A stretch of 64,000 nucleotides of DNA from Streptomyces sp. CA-278952 (GCF_028747205.1 NZ_CP112880.1:4154001-4218000), one strand, 5' to 3'. Shown: positions 51,059 to 61,841, counted from the stretch's first letter. Translations and numbers: made by a program. Notes: a model not told the origin generated them from the sequence alone.

Positions 51059-51679
51059 CTATACCCAACCCCGCTCGCGGGCGAGACGCACTGCCGTGTG
51101 CCGGTTCTCCGCACCGATCTTGGTGGCGGCCGAGGAGAGGTAGTTGCGGACCGTCCCCTGTGAGAGCGAGGCCCGCTCCGCGATCTCCGCGACCGGAGCC
51201 CCGTCCGCCGCCAGTTCGAGCACCTCGGCCTCCCTGGCGGTCAGCGGGGAGTCCCCGGCGGAGATGGCGTCGGCCGCCAACTCGGGATCGACGTAACGGT
51301 TTCCGGCGTGGACGGTACGGATGATCTCCGCCAGCCGCCGGGCGCTGACCGTCTTCGGCACGAACCCCCGTACGCCGGCGGCCAGGGCCCGCTTGAGGTG
51401 GCCGGGGCGGCCGTGGCTGGTCACGATCATGGTGCGGCAGTGGGGCAGCTCGGTCCGCAGCGATGTGGCGACCTTCACACCGTCCGCGCCCGGCATCTGG
51501 AGGTCCAGGACGGCGACGTCGGGCCGGTGCGCCAGGGCCATCGCCAGGGCCTCGGGGCCGCTCGCCGCCTCCGCGACCACCACGAGGTCCTCCTCCAGGG
51601 CGAGCAGTGCGGCCAGCGCGCCCCGGATCAGGTGCTCGTCGTCGGCCAGCAGGACCCGCAGGGGCTGCGCGGTGGTCAT
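51059..51679 (-). CDS. NarL/LuxR-family response regulator
   Basis: 206 residues. Receiver domain with acidic pocket LLADDEH, phospho-acceptor D59 in DVAVLDLQMPG and switch Lys in GFVPKTVSARRL; C-terminal LuxR HTH (PLTAREAEVLELAADGAPVA, LSQGTVRNYLSSAATKIGAE). Overlaps its histidine-kinase gene by 4 bp. Last gene of the ABC-two-component operon; the dyad at 54931-54950 is its probable target. Confidence 0.93.
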   Translation of the reverse strand: MTTAQPLRVLLADDEHLIRGALAALLALEEDLVVVAEAASGPEALAMALAHRPDVAVLDLQMPGADGVKVATSLRTELPHCRTMIVTSHGRPGHLKRALAAGVRGFVPKTVSARRLAEIIRTVHAGNRYVDPELAADAISAGDSPLTAREAEVLELAADGAPVAEIAERASLSQGTVRNYLSSAATKIGAENRHTAVRLARERGWV

Positions 51680-53031
51680 CGTTCCTCCGGGTGGGCGGAA
51701 GGGGCGGGGGAAGGTCCGGGCTCGGAGGACGGAGCGAGGGGGCCGTTCGCATCCGGGCGGGGCGCCGTGAGCGGCACCGTGGCCGTCACCCGGAAGAGGT
51801 CGTCCCCGACGGCTCCGGCGCTGAGCGATCCGCCGAGCGCGCCGAGCCGTACCCGCAGCCCGGCCAGGCCCGAACCGCCGCCGCCGCCGTCGTCCGCGCC
51901 GCCGAGCGGGCGGGTGGCGCCGGCCCCGTCGTTCTCGACCTCCAGGACCACCGCGTCCCGCGTCCGCGCGAGGCGGATCCAGCAGTGGCGCGGGTCGCCG
52001 TGGCGCAGGACGTTCGTCGCGGTCTCGCGCACCACCCAGCCGAGCGCGGCCTGGACGGCGGCGGGAGCCCCGATGCCGGCCGGGCCGTCCGCGCCCTCGA
52101 CGGTGCAGGTGATTTCCGCGGCCTGCAACACGCCCCGTGCGCCCATGAGTTCGGTGGGGAGGTCGGCCTCCCGGTAGCCGCGTACGACATCGCGGACCTC
52201 CTGCTGCGATGCACGGGCGATCCGCTGCACCTCGACCATCTGATCCATCGCCGCGGGGTTCCCGCGCTGGGCCAGCTCCACGGCCAGCTCGCTCTTGAGG
52301 GCGATCACCGACAGGTTCCGGCCGAGCACGTCGTGCATGTCGCGGCCGAACCGCAACCGCTCCTCCGCCACCGCCAGCCGGGCCTGCATGTCCCGCGCCT
52401 CCTCCGCCTGCCACATCACGGACAGGCTCCAGACGCTCGGCCGGGCCGAGGTGAGCACCAGCAGGGTGACGACGACCAGCGAGACGACCGCCCCGAACAG
52501 CAGTCCGCCCGGCACGCCCACGGCCGCCAGGAGCGCCAGGACGGTCACCGAGAAGGCGGCGGAGTGGAGCAGGAACCTCCGGACGGGGACGACCAGGACG
52601 TACGGGATGGCGAACGCCACGGGCAGGTCCAGCACCAGCAGCACGAGCCCCTCGTCCTTCACGCCCCCCACCGCCGCGAGTGCCACCAGGAAGCCGGTCA
52701 TCGCCACCTGGAGCGCGGCGGGCAGGCGCAGCCGCCCCGGCGGGAACGGCGCCGTCCCCCGGTAGTCGTCGAAGGCGGGGGTCAGATTGCGGTTGCTCAG
52801 TACGGACTGGGCGAGGTTGGCGGCGAGGAACGCTCCGGCCAGAGCCACCGCCACCGGCCCCTCGTCGAGGGTGTCGCCGAGGGGCAGCAGCCCCCAGGAC
52901 ACCGCGAAGAACCAGGTGATCGAGCAGAGCGTCACCCGCGTGTAGAGGTCGATGCGCTGGAGCTTGCTGCGCTCGTGCCAGCCGCGCCGCCAGCCCCGTA
53001 CCCGACCGATCACACCCCTCAGCCCCTTCAT
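51676..53031 (-). CDS. Sensor histidine kinase (HisKA_3 / DesK-like)
   Basis: 451 residues. Five to six N-terminal membrane helices with little extracellular loop, then the HisKA_3 helix RLRFGRDMHDVLGRNLSVIA with the phospho-acceptor His in DMHDVLG, and an HATPase domain (VVRETATNVLRHGDPRHCWI, VEVENDGAG, GGGSGLAGLRVRLGALGG). Such intramembrane-sensing kinases often monitor drugs or membrane state and control a linked ABC exporter, as here. One base separates the start from the permease stop. Confidence 0.9.
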   Translation of the reverse strand: MKGLRGVIGRVRGWRRGWHERSKLQRIDLYTRVTLCSITWFFAVSWGLLPLGDTLDEGPVAVALAGAFLAANLAQSVLSNRNLTPAFDDYRGTAPFPPGRLRLPAALQVAMTGFLVALAAVGGVKDEGLVLLVLDLPVAFAIPYVLVVPVRRFLLHSAAFSVTVLALLAAVGVPGGLLFGAVVSLVVVTLLVLTSARPSVWSLSVMWQAEEARDMQARLAVAEERLRFGRDMHDVLGRNLSVIALKSELAVELAQRGNPAAMDQMVEVQRIARASQQEVRDVVRGYREADLPTELMGARGVLQAAEITCTVEGADGPAGIGAPAAVQAALGWVVRETATNVLRHGDPRHCWIRLARTRDAVVLEVENDGAGATRPLGGADDGGGGGSGLAGLRVRLGALGGSLSAGAVGDDLFRVTATVPLTAPRPDANGPLAPSSEPGPSPAPSAHPEER

Positions 53032-53032
53032 G

Positions 53033-53854
53033 TCAGCCGCGCGGGTCCCAGCGGAACCACCGTCGCACAGCAAACACGCCGAAAGCGGTCCAGGCCAGCG
53101 CGGTCACCCCGGCCGTGAGCAGGTCGCCGCTCTCCACGCCGCCGAGCCAGCCGTGCCGGATCAGGGTCATCACGCCCGTCATCGGCAGCAGCTCCAGGGC
53201 GGAGGCCAGCTTGTCCGGGAAGATCGCCAGCGGGATGAACAGCCCGGAGCCGAACATCGAGACGAAGAAGAGCGGCAGGGTGGTGAGCTGCGAGGTCTGC
53301 ACCGTCCGGGTGAGCACGGTGGTCGCCGCCGCCAGGGCGGACATCAGGAAGAAGGCCAGCAGCAGTCCGGCCAGCAGGAGGGCGGGGCGGTGCGGGGCGT
53401 TCAGGTCGAAGGCGATCGCCCCGGCCACCACCAGCAGCACGCACTGGGCGAGTGCCAGCGCGACGGACGGCAGCGCGGTGCCGATGAGGATCTCCCGGTC
53501 GGAGATCTCCCCGGTGCGCAGCCGCTTCAGGACGAGTTCCTCGCGCCGGGCGACGTACGCGGAGACCAGGTTCATGTAGACGACCTGGACGAGCACCATG
53601 CCGATGCCGCCGGTCAGGGTGGCGCCCGCGACGGTGAGCCCGGTGCCGCCGAGGTCGATCTGTTCGAGCGAGGACCGCATCGCGAAGATCATCGTGATGG
53701 GCAGCAGCAGCGCGACGACGATCGCGGTCCGGTTGCGCAGCAGGAGAATCAGCTCGGCGCGGCCGAGGGCGGTCAGCCGCCGGGCCACGGCCGCCGCGCC
53801 CGTGGGGGAGGGGGCGGACGTCCGGTCGCGGACGGGGGTCGTGGTGGTCGTCAT
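53033..53854 (-). CDS. ABC-2 type permease
   Basis: 273 residues, six membrane helices (LLLRNRTAIVVALLLPITMI, GGIGMVLVQVVYMNLVSAYV, LPSVALALAQCVLLVVAGAI, ALLLAGLLLAFFLMSALAAA, LPLFFVSMFGSGLFIPLAIF and a final one), with the ABC-2 loop REELVLKRLRTGEISDREIL. Overlaps the ATPase gene by 4 bp. Forms a drug/lipid-type exporter with it. Confidence 0.92.
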   Translation of the reverse strand: MTTTTTPVRDRTSAPSPTGAAAVARRLTALGRAELILLLRNRTAIVVALLLPITMIFAMRSSLEQIDLGGTGLTVAGATLTGGIGMVLVQVVYMNLVSAYVARREELVLKRLRTGEISDREILIGTALPSVALALAQCVLLVVAGAIAFDLNAPHRPALLLAGLLLAFFLMSALAAATTVLTRTVQTSQLTTLPLFFVSMFGSGLFIPLAIFPDKLASALELLPMTGVMTLIRHGWLGGVESGDLLTAGVTALAWTAFGVFAVRRWFRWDPRG

Positions 53855-54876
53855 GCCGTCACCCTCTTCGTGTTCTTCGTGCCGCCGGACCGGTCGGAGC
53901 GGGCGGAGCGGTCGTGGAGCTGGCGCGGGTCCTGGTCCCGGGGTGCGTGCTGGGCCTTCGCGATGTCGAGGAACGCCTCCTCCAGGGAGGCGGAGCGGGC
54001 GTCGAGGCCGTGCAGCCGTACGCCGGACTCCCGGGCCCACTCCAGGAGTTCGTGCAGCGACTCCTGGAGCTCGGGGGTGCGGATCTCGACCCGGGACCCT
54101 TCCGCCGCCGCCCGCAGGGAGAGCGGGAGGCGCGCCGCCGGCACGGCCTCGGGCAGCACGAACCGGATCCTGGCGGGCTGCTGCGCGGTCACCTCGGCGA
54201 TGGTCCCGGTCGTCACGATCCTCCCCTGATGCATGATCGCCAGCCGGTCCGCGAGGGCCTCGGCCTCTTCCAGGTAGTGCGTGGTCAGCAGAACGGTCGT
54301 GCCGTTGTCCCGCAGCGCCCGGACGAGCTCCCAGGTCTCCTGCCGGCCCTCGGCGTCCAGCCCGGTCGTCGGCTCGTCGAGGAAGAGCACCTCGGGCCGG
54401 GAGGTCAGGGCGAGCGCCAGGTCGAGTCGGCGCTTCTCGCCGCCGGACAACTGCTTGACCCGCACGTTTCCCCGGCCGGTCAGACCGACCATCTCCAGGA
54501 CCTCGCCGGCCGGGCGTGCGCCGGTGGTGCAGGCCGACCACATGCGTACGGTCTCCATGACCGTGAGGTCGGAGGGGAAGCCGCCCTCCTGGAGCATCAC
54601 CCCGGTACGGGGGCGGACGGCGGCGCGTTCGCGGTACGGGTCGTGGCCGAGGACCCGTACCGTCCCGTCGGTCGGTGGCGCCAGGCCTTCGAGGAGTTCC
54701 ACGGTGGAGGTCTTGCCCGCGCCGTTCGTCCCGAGCAGGGCGAACAGTTCGCCGCGGGCCACGGAGAAGGAGATCCCGGACACGGCCTCGAAGCCGCCGG
54801 CGTAACGTCGGCGGACTCCGTTCGCCTCGATCACGGGACCGTCCACGCGGTCGCTGAGAATGTCGTCGCTGGTCAT
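53851..54876 (-). CDS. ABC transporter ATP-binding protein (DrrA-like)
   Basis: 341 residues. Walker A LLGTNGAGKTSTVELL, Q-loop MLQEGGFPSDLTV, signature VKQLSGGEKRRLDLA, Walker B LFLDEPTTGLD, H-loop TTHYLEEAEALADR. The ~100-residue C-terminal extension is DrrA-like. First gene of the ATPase-permease-kinase-regulator operon. Substrate unknown; self-resistance or membrane-stress export is typical of this arrangement. Confidence 0.93.
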   Translation of the reverse strand: MTSDDILSDRVDGPVIEANGVRRRYAGGFEAVSGISFSVARGELFALLGTNGAGKTSTVELLEGLAPPTDGTVRVLGHDPYRERAAVRPRTGVMLQEGGFPSDLTVMETVRMWSACTTGARPAGEVLEMVGLTGRGNVRVKQLSGGEKRRLDLALALTSRPEVLFLDEPTTGLDAEGRQETWELVRALRDNGTTVLLTTHYLEEAEALADRLAIMHQGRIVTTGTIAEVTAQQPARIRFVLPEAVPAARLPLSLRAAAEGSRVEIRTPELQESLHELLEWARESGVRLHGLDARSASLEEAFLDIAKAQHAPRDQDPRQLHDRSARSDRSGGTKNTKRVTA

Positions 54877-54930
54877 GCTTCAAGGTTTCCGCCGGAACCG
54901 GCCCCCGAGCAGTGCGCGCTGTCATCACTG

Positions 54931-54950
54931 CTCATGACAAACGTCATGAG
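54931..54950 (-). promoter_or_regulatory. Palindromic operator of the ABC/two-component operon
   Basis: Perfect inverted repeat CTCATGAC-AAAC-GTCATGAG, 55-74 bp upstream of the ATPase start, with a third TGTCAT half-site at 54920-54925. Spacing and symmetry suit a dimeric NarL-type regulator such as the one encoded at the operon's end. Confidence 0.6.
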
Positions 54951-54982
54951 GGCGGCGGGGGAGGAGCGGGGCGGGAGCACGA

Positions 54983-55015
54983 CAAAGGCCCTGACCGTGA
55001 GGGTCAGGGCCTTTG
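54983..55015 (-). terminator. tRNA-Gly terminator
   Basis: Perfect 14-bp stem CAAAGGCCCTGACC / GGTCAGGGCCTTTG just beyond the 3' end of tRNA-Gly(GCC). Confidence 0.8.
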
Positions 55016-55021
55016 ATGCTG

Positions 55022-55094
55022 AGCGGACGACCAGGTTCGAACTGGCGACCTCAACCTTGGCAAGGTTGCGCTCTACCAACTGAGCTACGTCCGC
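55022..55094 (-). tRNA. tRNA-Gly (anticodon GCC), CCA not encoded
   Basis: Same body as 50960-51035 (GCGGACG acceptor, TTGCCAA anticodon loop, TTCGAAC T-loop), but CTG-like sequence follows the discriminator instead of CCA. Confidence 0.95.
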
Positions 55095-55173
55095 AGTGCA
55101 GCCACTCGGCTTTCACCGGTGGAGCGAGCACTACTCTACCTGATCCAACGAAGTGGTTCGAAGAGTTGTGCAG

Positions 55174-55245
55174 AGCGGGTGACAGGAATTGCACACTGCG
55201 CCTTCCCCCTGGAAGGGGGATGTTCTACTACTGAACTACACCCGC
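55174..55245 (-). tRNA. Atypical tRNA-Gly (anticodon TCC), possibly non-proteinogenic
   Basis: Acceptor GCGGGTG/CACCCGC (7 bp), D-arm GTTC-AGTAGTA-GAAC, anticodon stem TCCCC/GGGGA with loop CTTCCAG, a 5-nt variable loop and a 17-nt T-arm of canonical length. It deviates at the elbow: D-loop position 18 is A instead of G, and positions 53-56 read GTGC instead of GTTC, so the G18-U55 contact is lost; the T-stem is weak (only one Watson-Crick pair). CCA is not encoded. The strong acceptor and anticodon stems argue against random decay. Confidence 0.8.
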
Positions 55246-55536
55246 ACGCTGCGTGGGATTCGGCTTTGCGGCCTCGCCCCTCGGCGTGCTCCAGACTCTA
55301 GCCGACCTGCGGGGGTGTCGCGCAAGTCGGCTCCCCGAGGGCCCTGCGGAACGGGTCACCGGACCCGGCCGGCGGGGCGCCCGGGGACGCCTGACGGAGC
55401 GTCCGGCTCCCGGACCCGCCGCGCCCGACGGACCGGCCCGGGCGGTCGGCCCGCGCGGCCCGTCGGCCGGCCCGGAATCACCGTGGCTCGTCCTGCCGGC
55501 CACCACCGCGGTCCGGCCGACCGCCACCGTGGCGGC

Positions 55537-55872
55537 TCAACTCGCCGCGTCGAACGCCTCGTAGACCTTCTTCGGGATGCGGCCCCGGGCCGGCACCTCC
55601 ATCCGGTGCGAGCGGGCCCAGGCGCGGACGGCCGCCGGGTCCGGTGCGAGGGAGGTGTGGTGGTAGGCCGTGGGCGTCCTGCCATGCTTGCTGGCATTTG
55701 TCTGCTTTCGACCGGCGGCCACGTAAGGAGCCAGGGTCTTCCGCAGTTTCTTCGCATTGGCGGGATTGAGATCGATCTCGTACGTCTTCCCGTCCAGGGC
55801 GAAGGTCACCGTTTCCGCCGCTGCTCCCCCGTCGATGTCGTCGGAGAGCGTCACCACTACGCGCTGAGCCAC
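55537..55872 (-). CDS. lsr2: Lsr2 nucleoid-associated xenogeneic silencer
   Basis: 111 residues from a GTG with GGAAAGGA upstream. N-terminal dimerisation part AQRVVVTLSDDIDGGAAAET, VTFALDGKTYEIDLN, and the C-terminal DNA-binding domain with VRAWARSHRMEVPARGRIPK, whose RGR AT-hook-like loop reads minor grooves of AT-rich DNA. Lsr2 silences horizontally acquired and secondary-metabolite genes. A long 420-bp AT-richer region separates it from purS. Confidence 0.95.
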   Translation of the reverse strand: MAQRVVVTLSDDIDGGAAAETVTFALDGKTYEIDLNPANAKKLRKTLAPYVAAGRKQTNASKHGRTPTAYHHTSLAPDPAAVRAWARSHRMEVPARGRIPKKVYEAFDAAS

Positions 55873-56292
55873 GGATATCGGTCCTTTCCTACGGCGCCCG
55901 CGCGTCCATCGTGCGCGGATGCCTGCCTTCCGGCTGCCAGGCGGGCGGATGTGGATCGACGAGATGTCGACTGTTCCGTTGTCCCGGGGGCAATGTTGCT
56001 TTCCCCGGTAATCATTTGTACAGCGGTGGGTGCCGCATTGTGAAGCCCAGCCAATTGCATCCGCGTGTCCGTGTGCAATCCGTGTGCAATCCGGACGTGA
56101 TTTTTCCAGACCTTTTCCCGTGCGGTGTCGCGCCTGATATCTCGACGTGATCTGCGCAGGGCCCCGCGATGTCCGTCCCGCCCGATATCTACCCGCGTAG
56201 AAATTTTGGCCAGGTACGCTGAGTGGACCCGCGGGGGTCTGGGGAACCCCCCGGAGAGACAGCCGCACCACACCACCACACCGGGAGTGCCA
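55873..56292. other. Intergenic region between divergent lsr2 and purS
   Basis: No gene seen. Unusually AT-rich for this genome, especially 55980-56220, which would suit binding and autoregulation by Lsr2 itself. On the plus strand a TACGCT box at about 56214 could serve purS; a duplicated CCGTGTGCAAT / TCCGTGTGCAAT motif lies at about 56070-56092. Confidence 0.5.
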
Positions 56293-56544
56293 GTGGCACG
56301 CGTCGTAGTCGACGTCATGCTCAAGCCCGAGATCCTCGACCCGCAGGGACAGGCGGTGCAGCGCGCACTGCCCCGTCTCGGCTTCGAGGGAATCGCGGAC
56401 GTTCGTCAGGGAAAGCGTTTCGAGCTGGAGGTCGAGGGGCCGGTCGACGACGCCGCCCTCGCCCGTATTAACGAGCTGGCCGAGACGTTCCTCGCCAACA
56501 CCGTCATCGAGGACTTCGTCGTGAAGGTGGAGGAGGAGAAGTGA
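56293..56544 (+). CDS. purS: FGAM synthase subunit PurS
   Basis: 83 residues from a GTG. Full Pur[53 protein letters not shown]. It bridges PurL and PurQ and helps channel ammonia. Stop overlaps the purQ GTG by 4 bp. Confidence 0.95.
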   Translation: MARVVVDVMLKPEILDPQGQAVQRALPRLGFEGIADVRQGKRFELEVEGPVDDAALARINELAETFLANTVIEDFVVKVEEEK

Positions 56545-57217
56545 CCACCCGTATCGGCGTCGTCACTTTTCCCGGCACCCTCGACGATCAGGACGCCCTG
56601 CGCGCCGTCCGGATCGCGGGCGCCGAGCCCGTATCCCTGTGGCACCGCGACAAGGACCTGCACCAGGTCGACGCGGTCGTCCTGGCGGGCGGTTTCTCCT
56701 ATGGGGACTACCTCCGCGCCGGTGCGATCTCCCGCTTCTCGCCGGTCATGGAGACCCTCATCGAGCAGGCGAAGGCCGGTATGCCGGTCCTCGGCATCTG
56801 CAACGGCTTCCAGATCCTGACCGAGGCGCACCTGCTGCCCGGCGCGATGCTGCGCAACAACCACCTCCACTTCATCTGCCGCGACCAGAAGTTGCGGGTG
56901 GAGAACGCGGAGACCGCCTGGACCTCGGACTACAGCGCCGGCCAGGAGATCAGCGTCCCGCTCAAGAACGTGGACGGCCGGTACACCGCCGACGAGCGCA
57001 CGCTCGACGAGCTGGAGGCCGAGGGCCGCGTCGCCTTCCGCTACCTGGACGGCAACCCCAACGGCTCGCTCCGCGACATCGCGGGCATCACCAACGCCGC
57101 TGGCAACATCGTCGGCCTGATGCCGCACCCGGAGCACGCCGTGGAGCCGCTCATCGGCACCGGCCGCACCGACGGCCTCGGTTTCTTCACCTCGATCATC
57201 AAGAAGCTGGTCAACGC

Positions 57218-57221
<4 letters not shown>
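56541..57221 (+). CDS. purQ: FGAM synthase glutaminase subunit PurQ
   Basis: 226 residues; class I glutamine amidotransferase releasing ammonia for Pur[38 protein letters not shown], catalytic Cys in [12 protein letters not shown], and His/Glu of the triad in [12 protein letters not shown]. Overlaps purS and purL by 4 bp each. Confidence 0.97.
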
Positions 57222-59467
<2,246 letters not shown>

Positions 59468-59489
59468 GCCGCGCGCCGACCGGCGTCTT

Positions 59490-59526
59490 CGAAGCCCCCG
59501 CCCGGGTCCTCCGGGCGGGGGCTTCG
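59490..59526 (+). terminator. purSQL terminator
   Basis: Perfect 16-bp stem CGAAGCCCCCGCCCGG / CCGGGCGGGGGCTTCG, loop GTCCT, then a short T-run (CTTTTCC). Confidence 0.9.
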
Positions 59527-59541
59527 GCCTTTTCCCTCACA

Positions 59542-59583
59542 CTCTTGCAAGAGACTCTTGTGAGAGATTACGTAATTACGTAA
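59542..59583 (+). promoter_or_regulatory. Promoter/operator with tandem TTACGTAA palindromes
   Basis: CTCTTGCAAGAG (59542-59553, perfect dyad) is followed by two contiguous TTACGTAA octamers (59568-59583), together a perfect 16-bp palindrome ending 10 bp before the ATG. TTGCAA (59546) and TTACGT (59568) could be -35 and -10, so repressor binding would block polymerase directly. Confidence 0.65.
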
Positions 59584-59593
59584 GGTTGGTGTC

Positions 59594-60100
59594 ATGGAGT
59601 TGGAACGGCGGGTCGCCGAGCTGGAGAGGCGGCTCACGGCACTGGAGCGGCGGGACTCCGAGTCCCCCCGCCTGGGCGACGGCGACTTCTGGGCGCTGGA
59701 CGGGCTGAAACAGCAGCTCTCCGAGGTCGGGGAGGCCGCGGCCGACGGGGGAGTGCTCTACACGGGCTCGGTACGGCTGCCCACCGGCGAGAGTTACGAG
59801 TGGCAGTACGGCGCCCTCACCGAGGCCCTGTTCGACGGGGACTGGGCGGACGCCGCCGATTCGTTCGCCGCACTGGGCCACCCGGTCCGGCTGCGGCTGC
59901 TCCGCGAGATCCTCGGCGGCCTGAGGACGACCGCCGAACTGGCCGCGCTCGACGAGCTGGGCACCACCGGCCAGATCTACCACCACCTGCGCCAGCTGAC
60001 CGGCGCGGGCTGGCTGCACGCGGCGGGGCGAGGCAGGTACGAGGTGCCGCCCACCCGGGTCGTACCGCTCCTGGTGGTGCTGACGGCGGCGCGGCCCTGA
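59594..60100 (+). CDS. ArsR-like winged-helix regulator with N-terminal coiled coil
   Basis: 168 residues. An N-terminal heptad helix (MELERRVAELERRLTALERR) precedes a winged helix: FAALGHPVRLRLLREILGGL, ELGTTGQIYHHLRQLTGAGW and the wing AAGRGRYEVPPTRVVP. No metal-binding cysteines. It lies 36 bp upstream of an M23 peptidase gene and directly behind the TTACGTAA operator, so autoregulation and control of the peptidase are inferred. Confidence 0.85.
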   Translation: MELERRVAELERRLTALERRDSESPRLGDGDFWALDGLKQQLSEVGEAAADGGVLYTGSVRLPTGESYEWQYGALTEALFDGDWADAADSFAALGHPVRLRLLREILGGLRTTAELAALDELGTTGQIYHHLRQLTGAGWLHAAGRGRYEVPPTRVVPLLVVLTAARP

Positions 60101-60136
60101 CCTGACCACGAGAAGACACGAAGCCATGGGGGAAAC

Positions 60137-61027
60137 ATGTCTGTCCGCACCGCCGTTGCGATCGCCGTGAGGCTGTCCTGGCTGGTCCTGTTCGCGCTGA
60201 TGATTGGCGAGTTCGTCACGGATCTGCCCGGACCGGGCTGGGCGACGACCTTCCTGCCCGCGGTGGTCGTCTTCGCCCTCATGGTGGCGACGACGGTCCT
60301 CCAGGTCGGGGCCGCCGCACCGCAGGGCGCACCGCGGCCCCCGGTGGAGGTCGACCCGCCGGTCACCGGTCGCTGGACGGCCCTGAACAGCCCGGCGGAC
60401 AAGACGCCGAGCCACGGGACACACGTCTACGGGCAGACGTACGCGATCGACATCGTGGCCGACCCGGAGACGGGGGAGGGCGAGCCCCCGGCCCGGCCGG
60501 CGTTCCGTTGGCTCTGGCCGTTCTTCCGCCGCAACCGCGCCTTCCCTGCCTTCGGCGCCCCGCTGCTCGCGGTGGCCGATGCCACCGTCGTGAAGGCGAG
60601 CGACGGCCAGCGCGACCACTTGAGCCGCAACTCACTTCCCGCTCTCGCCTATCTGATGCTCATCGAGGGCAACGTCCGGTCGTTCGCCGGCGTGCGGCGG
60701 ATCATCGGCAACCACGTGATCCTCGACCTCGGTGACGGTACGTACGCCGCCTACGCGCACGCCCAGCGCGGCTCGCTCCGGGTGAAGGCCGGGGACACGG
60801 TCCGCGCCGGGCAGCAGCTCGGCCGCGTGGGCAACTCCGGCAACACCACCGAACCGCACCTCCACTTCCAGCTGATGGACGGCCCGGACCTGGACAACGC
60901 CCGGGGCGTCCCGTTCACCTGGCGGGGCGTGGGAGTCCCCGCCAACGGCGAGGCGTTCACGGTGGAGGAGCATGTGGAGGGGCAGAACGCACCGGCCCGA
61001 CCGGGCGATGTCAGTGGGGCCCGCTAA
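60137..61027 (+). CDS. Membrane-anchored M23 peptidase (LytM-type)
   Basis: 296 residues. Two N-terminal helices (LSWLVLFALMIGEFVTDLPG, FLPAVVVFALMVATTVLQVG) anchor an extracytoplasmic LytM domain: HGTHVYGQTYAIDIVADP (first zinc ligands H and D), GNHVILDLGDGTYAAYAHAQ and NSGNTTEPHLHFQLMDGPD (H-x-H). All expected ligands are present, so peptidoglycan endopeptidase activity is likely. Co-transcribed with the wHTH regulator. Confidence 0.88.
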   Translation: MSVRTAVAIAVRLSWLVLFALMIGEFVTDLPGPGWATTFLPAVVVFALMVATTVLQVGAAAPQGAPRPPVEVDPPVTGRWTALNSPADKTPSHGTHVYGQTYAIDIVADPETGEGEPPARPAFRWLWPFFRRNRAFPAFGAPLLAVADATVVKASDGQRDHLSRNSLPALAYLMLIEGNVRSFAGVRRIIGNHVILDLGDGTYAAYAHAQRGSLRVKAGDTVRAGQQLGRVGNSGNTTEPHLHFQLMDGPDLDNARGVPFTWRGVGVPANGEAFTVEEHVEGQNAPARPGDVSGAR

Positions 61028-61030
61028 TCT
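61025..61030 (+). promoter_or_regulatory. -10 box of SCP-like gene, predicted leaderless start
   Basis: TAATCT ends 7 bp before the ATG at 61038 and overlaps the end of the M23 gene; no Shine-Dalgarno sequence. Confidence 0.5.
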
Positions 61031-61037
61031 CGGCCCC

Positions 61038-61841
61038 ATGCCCCCGGCCAAGAAGCGCCCGCGCGCCTACGACCACCTCAGGACCCGGACGGCGGTCCTC
61101 GCCCAGTTCGCGCACGTGCGTGACGCCGTCGCTGGGTTGACGCCCGACCAGCTCGCCCGGCCGACCCGGCTCGGCGCGTGGACGGTGCGCGAGCTCGCCG
61201 TGCACGTCGCGATCGGGCTGAGCAGCGTCACCCGGGCCCTGGCCCTGCCGGAACCCCCCGGGCCCAAGCCCCAACTCGCCCTGCTGGAGTGGCCGTCGGC
61301 CACCGCCGCGCACGCCGCCGGGATCGCCGAGGGCGTCGAGGAGGTGGCGGCCGCCCGCCCCGACCTCGCCACGCTGTTCGAGGAGGCGGAAGCGGGGTTC
61401 ACCGGGGCCGTCCCGGCCACCGGCACGGGGGAGCGGCTGCTGTCCGTCCGGGTCGGCTCCATGCGGCTGACCGACTACCTGGTCTCCCGGACCGTCGAGC
61501 TGATCGTCCACACGGACGACCTCAACGAGGCGCTCGGCTCGGAGATCCCGTACGACCGCCAGGCGCTGGCCGCCTGCACCCGGCTGCTGGCCGACACCCT
61601 CGCGGACCGGGCGCCGGGCGGTTCGGTCGAGGTGCGGGTCCCGCCGTTCGCGGTGGTCCAGTGCATCGGCGGGCCCAAGCACACCCGGGGCACCCCGCCG
61701 AATGTGGTGGAGACCGGCCCGCTGACCTGGATCCGGCTCGCCACCGGGCGTACGGAGTGGGCGCGGGCCCTGGCGGACGCCGAGGTCAGCGCCAGTGGGG
61801 AGCGCGCCGACCTGGCCGAGCTGCTCCCGCTGATGGGCTGA
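61038..61841 (+). CDS. Maleylpyruvate isomerase/DinB-like N-domain with bacterial sterol-carrier-like C-domain
   Basis: 267 residues. N-terminal helical bundle (HVRDAVAGLTPDQLARPTRL, WTVRELAVHVAIGLSSVTRA) is of the mycothiol-dependent maleylpyruvate isomerase/DinB type, with the His in ELAVHV and VELIVHTDDL. The C-terminal part (VEVRVPPFAVVQCIGGPKHT, ETGPLTWIRLATGRTEWARA) is SCP2-like. Mycothiol makers such as Streptomyces carry many such proteins; the substrate is unknown. Probably conserved in the purine neighbourhood. Confidence 0.85.
   Translation: MPPAKKRPRAYDHLRTRTAVLAQFAHVRDAVAGLTPDQLARPTRLGAWTVRELAVHVAIGLSSVTRALALPEPPGPKPQLALLEWPSATAAHAAGIAEGVEEVAAARPDLATLFEEAEAGFTGAVPATGTGERLLSVRVGSMRLTDYLVSRTVELIVHTDDLNEALGSEIPYDRQALAACTRLLADTLADRAPGGSVEVRVPPFAVVQCIGGPKHTRGTPPNVVETGPLTWIRLATGRTEWARALADAEVSASGERADLAELLPLMG

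Noticed and set aside
55174..55245. A tRNA pseudogene
   Set aside because: Acceptor and anticodon stems pair perfectly and arm lengths are canonical; the deviations are concentrated at the elbow positions that matter for EF-Tu binding. Decay is kept as an alternative.
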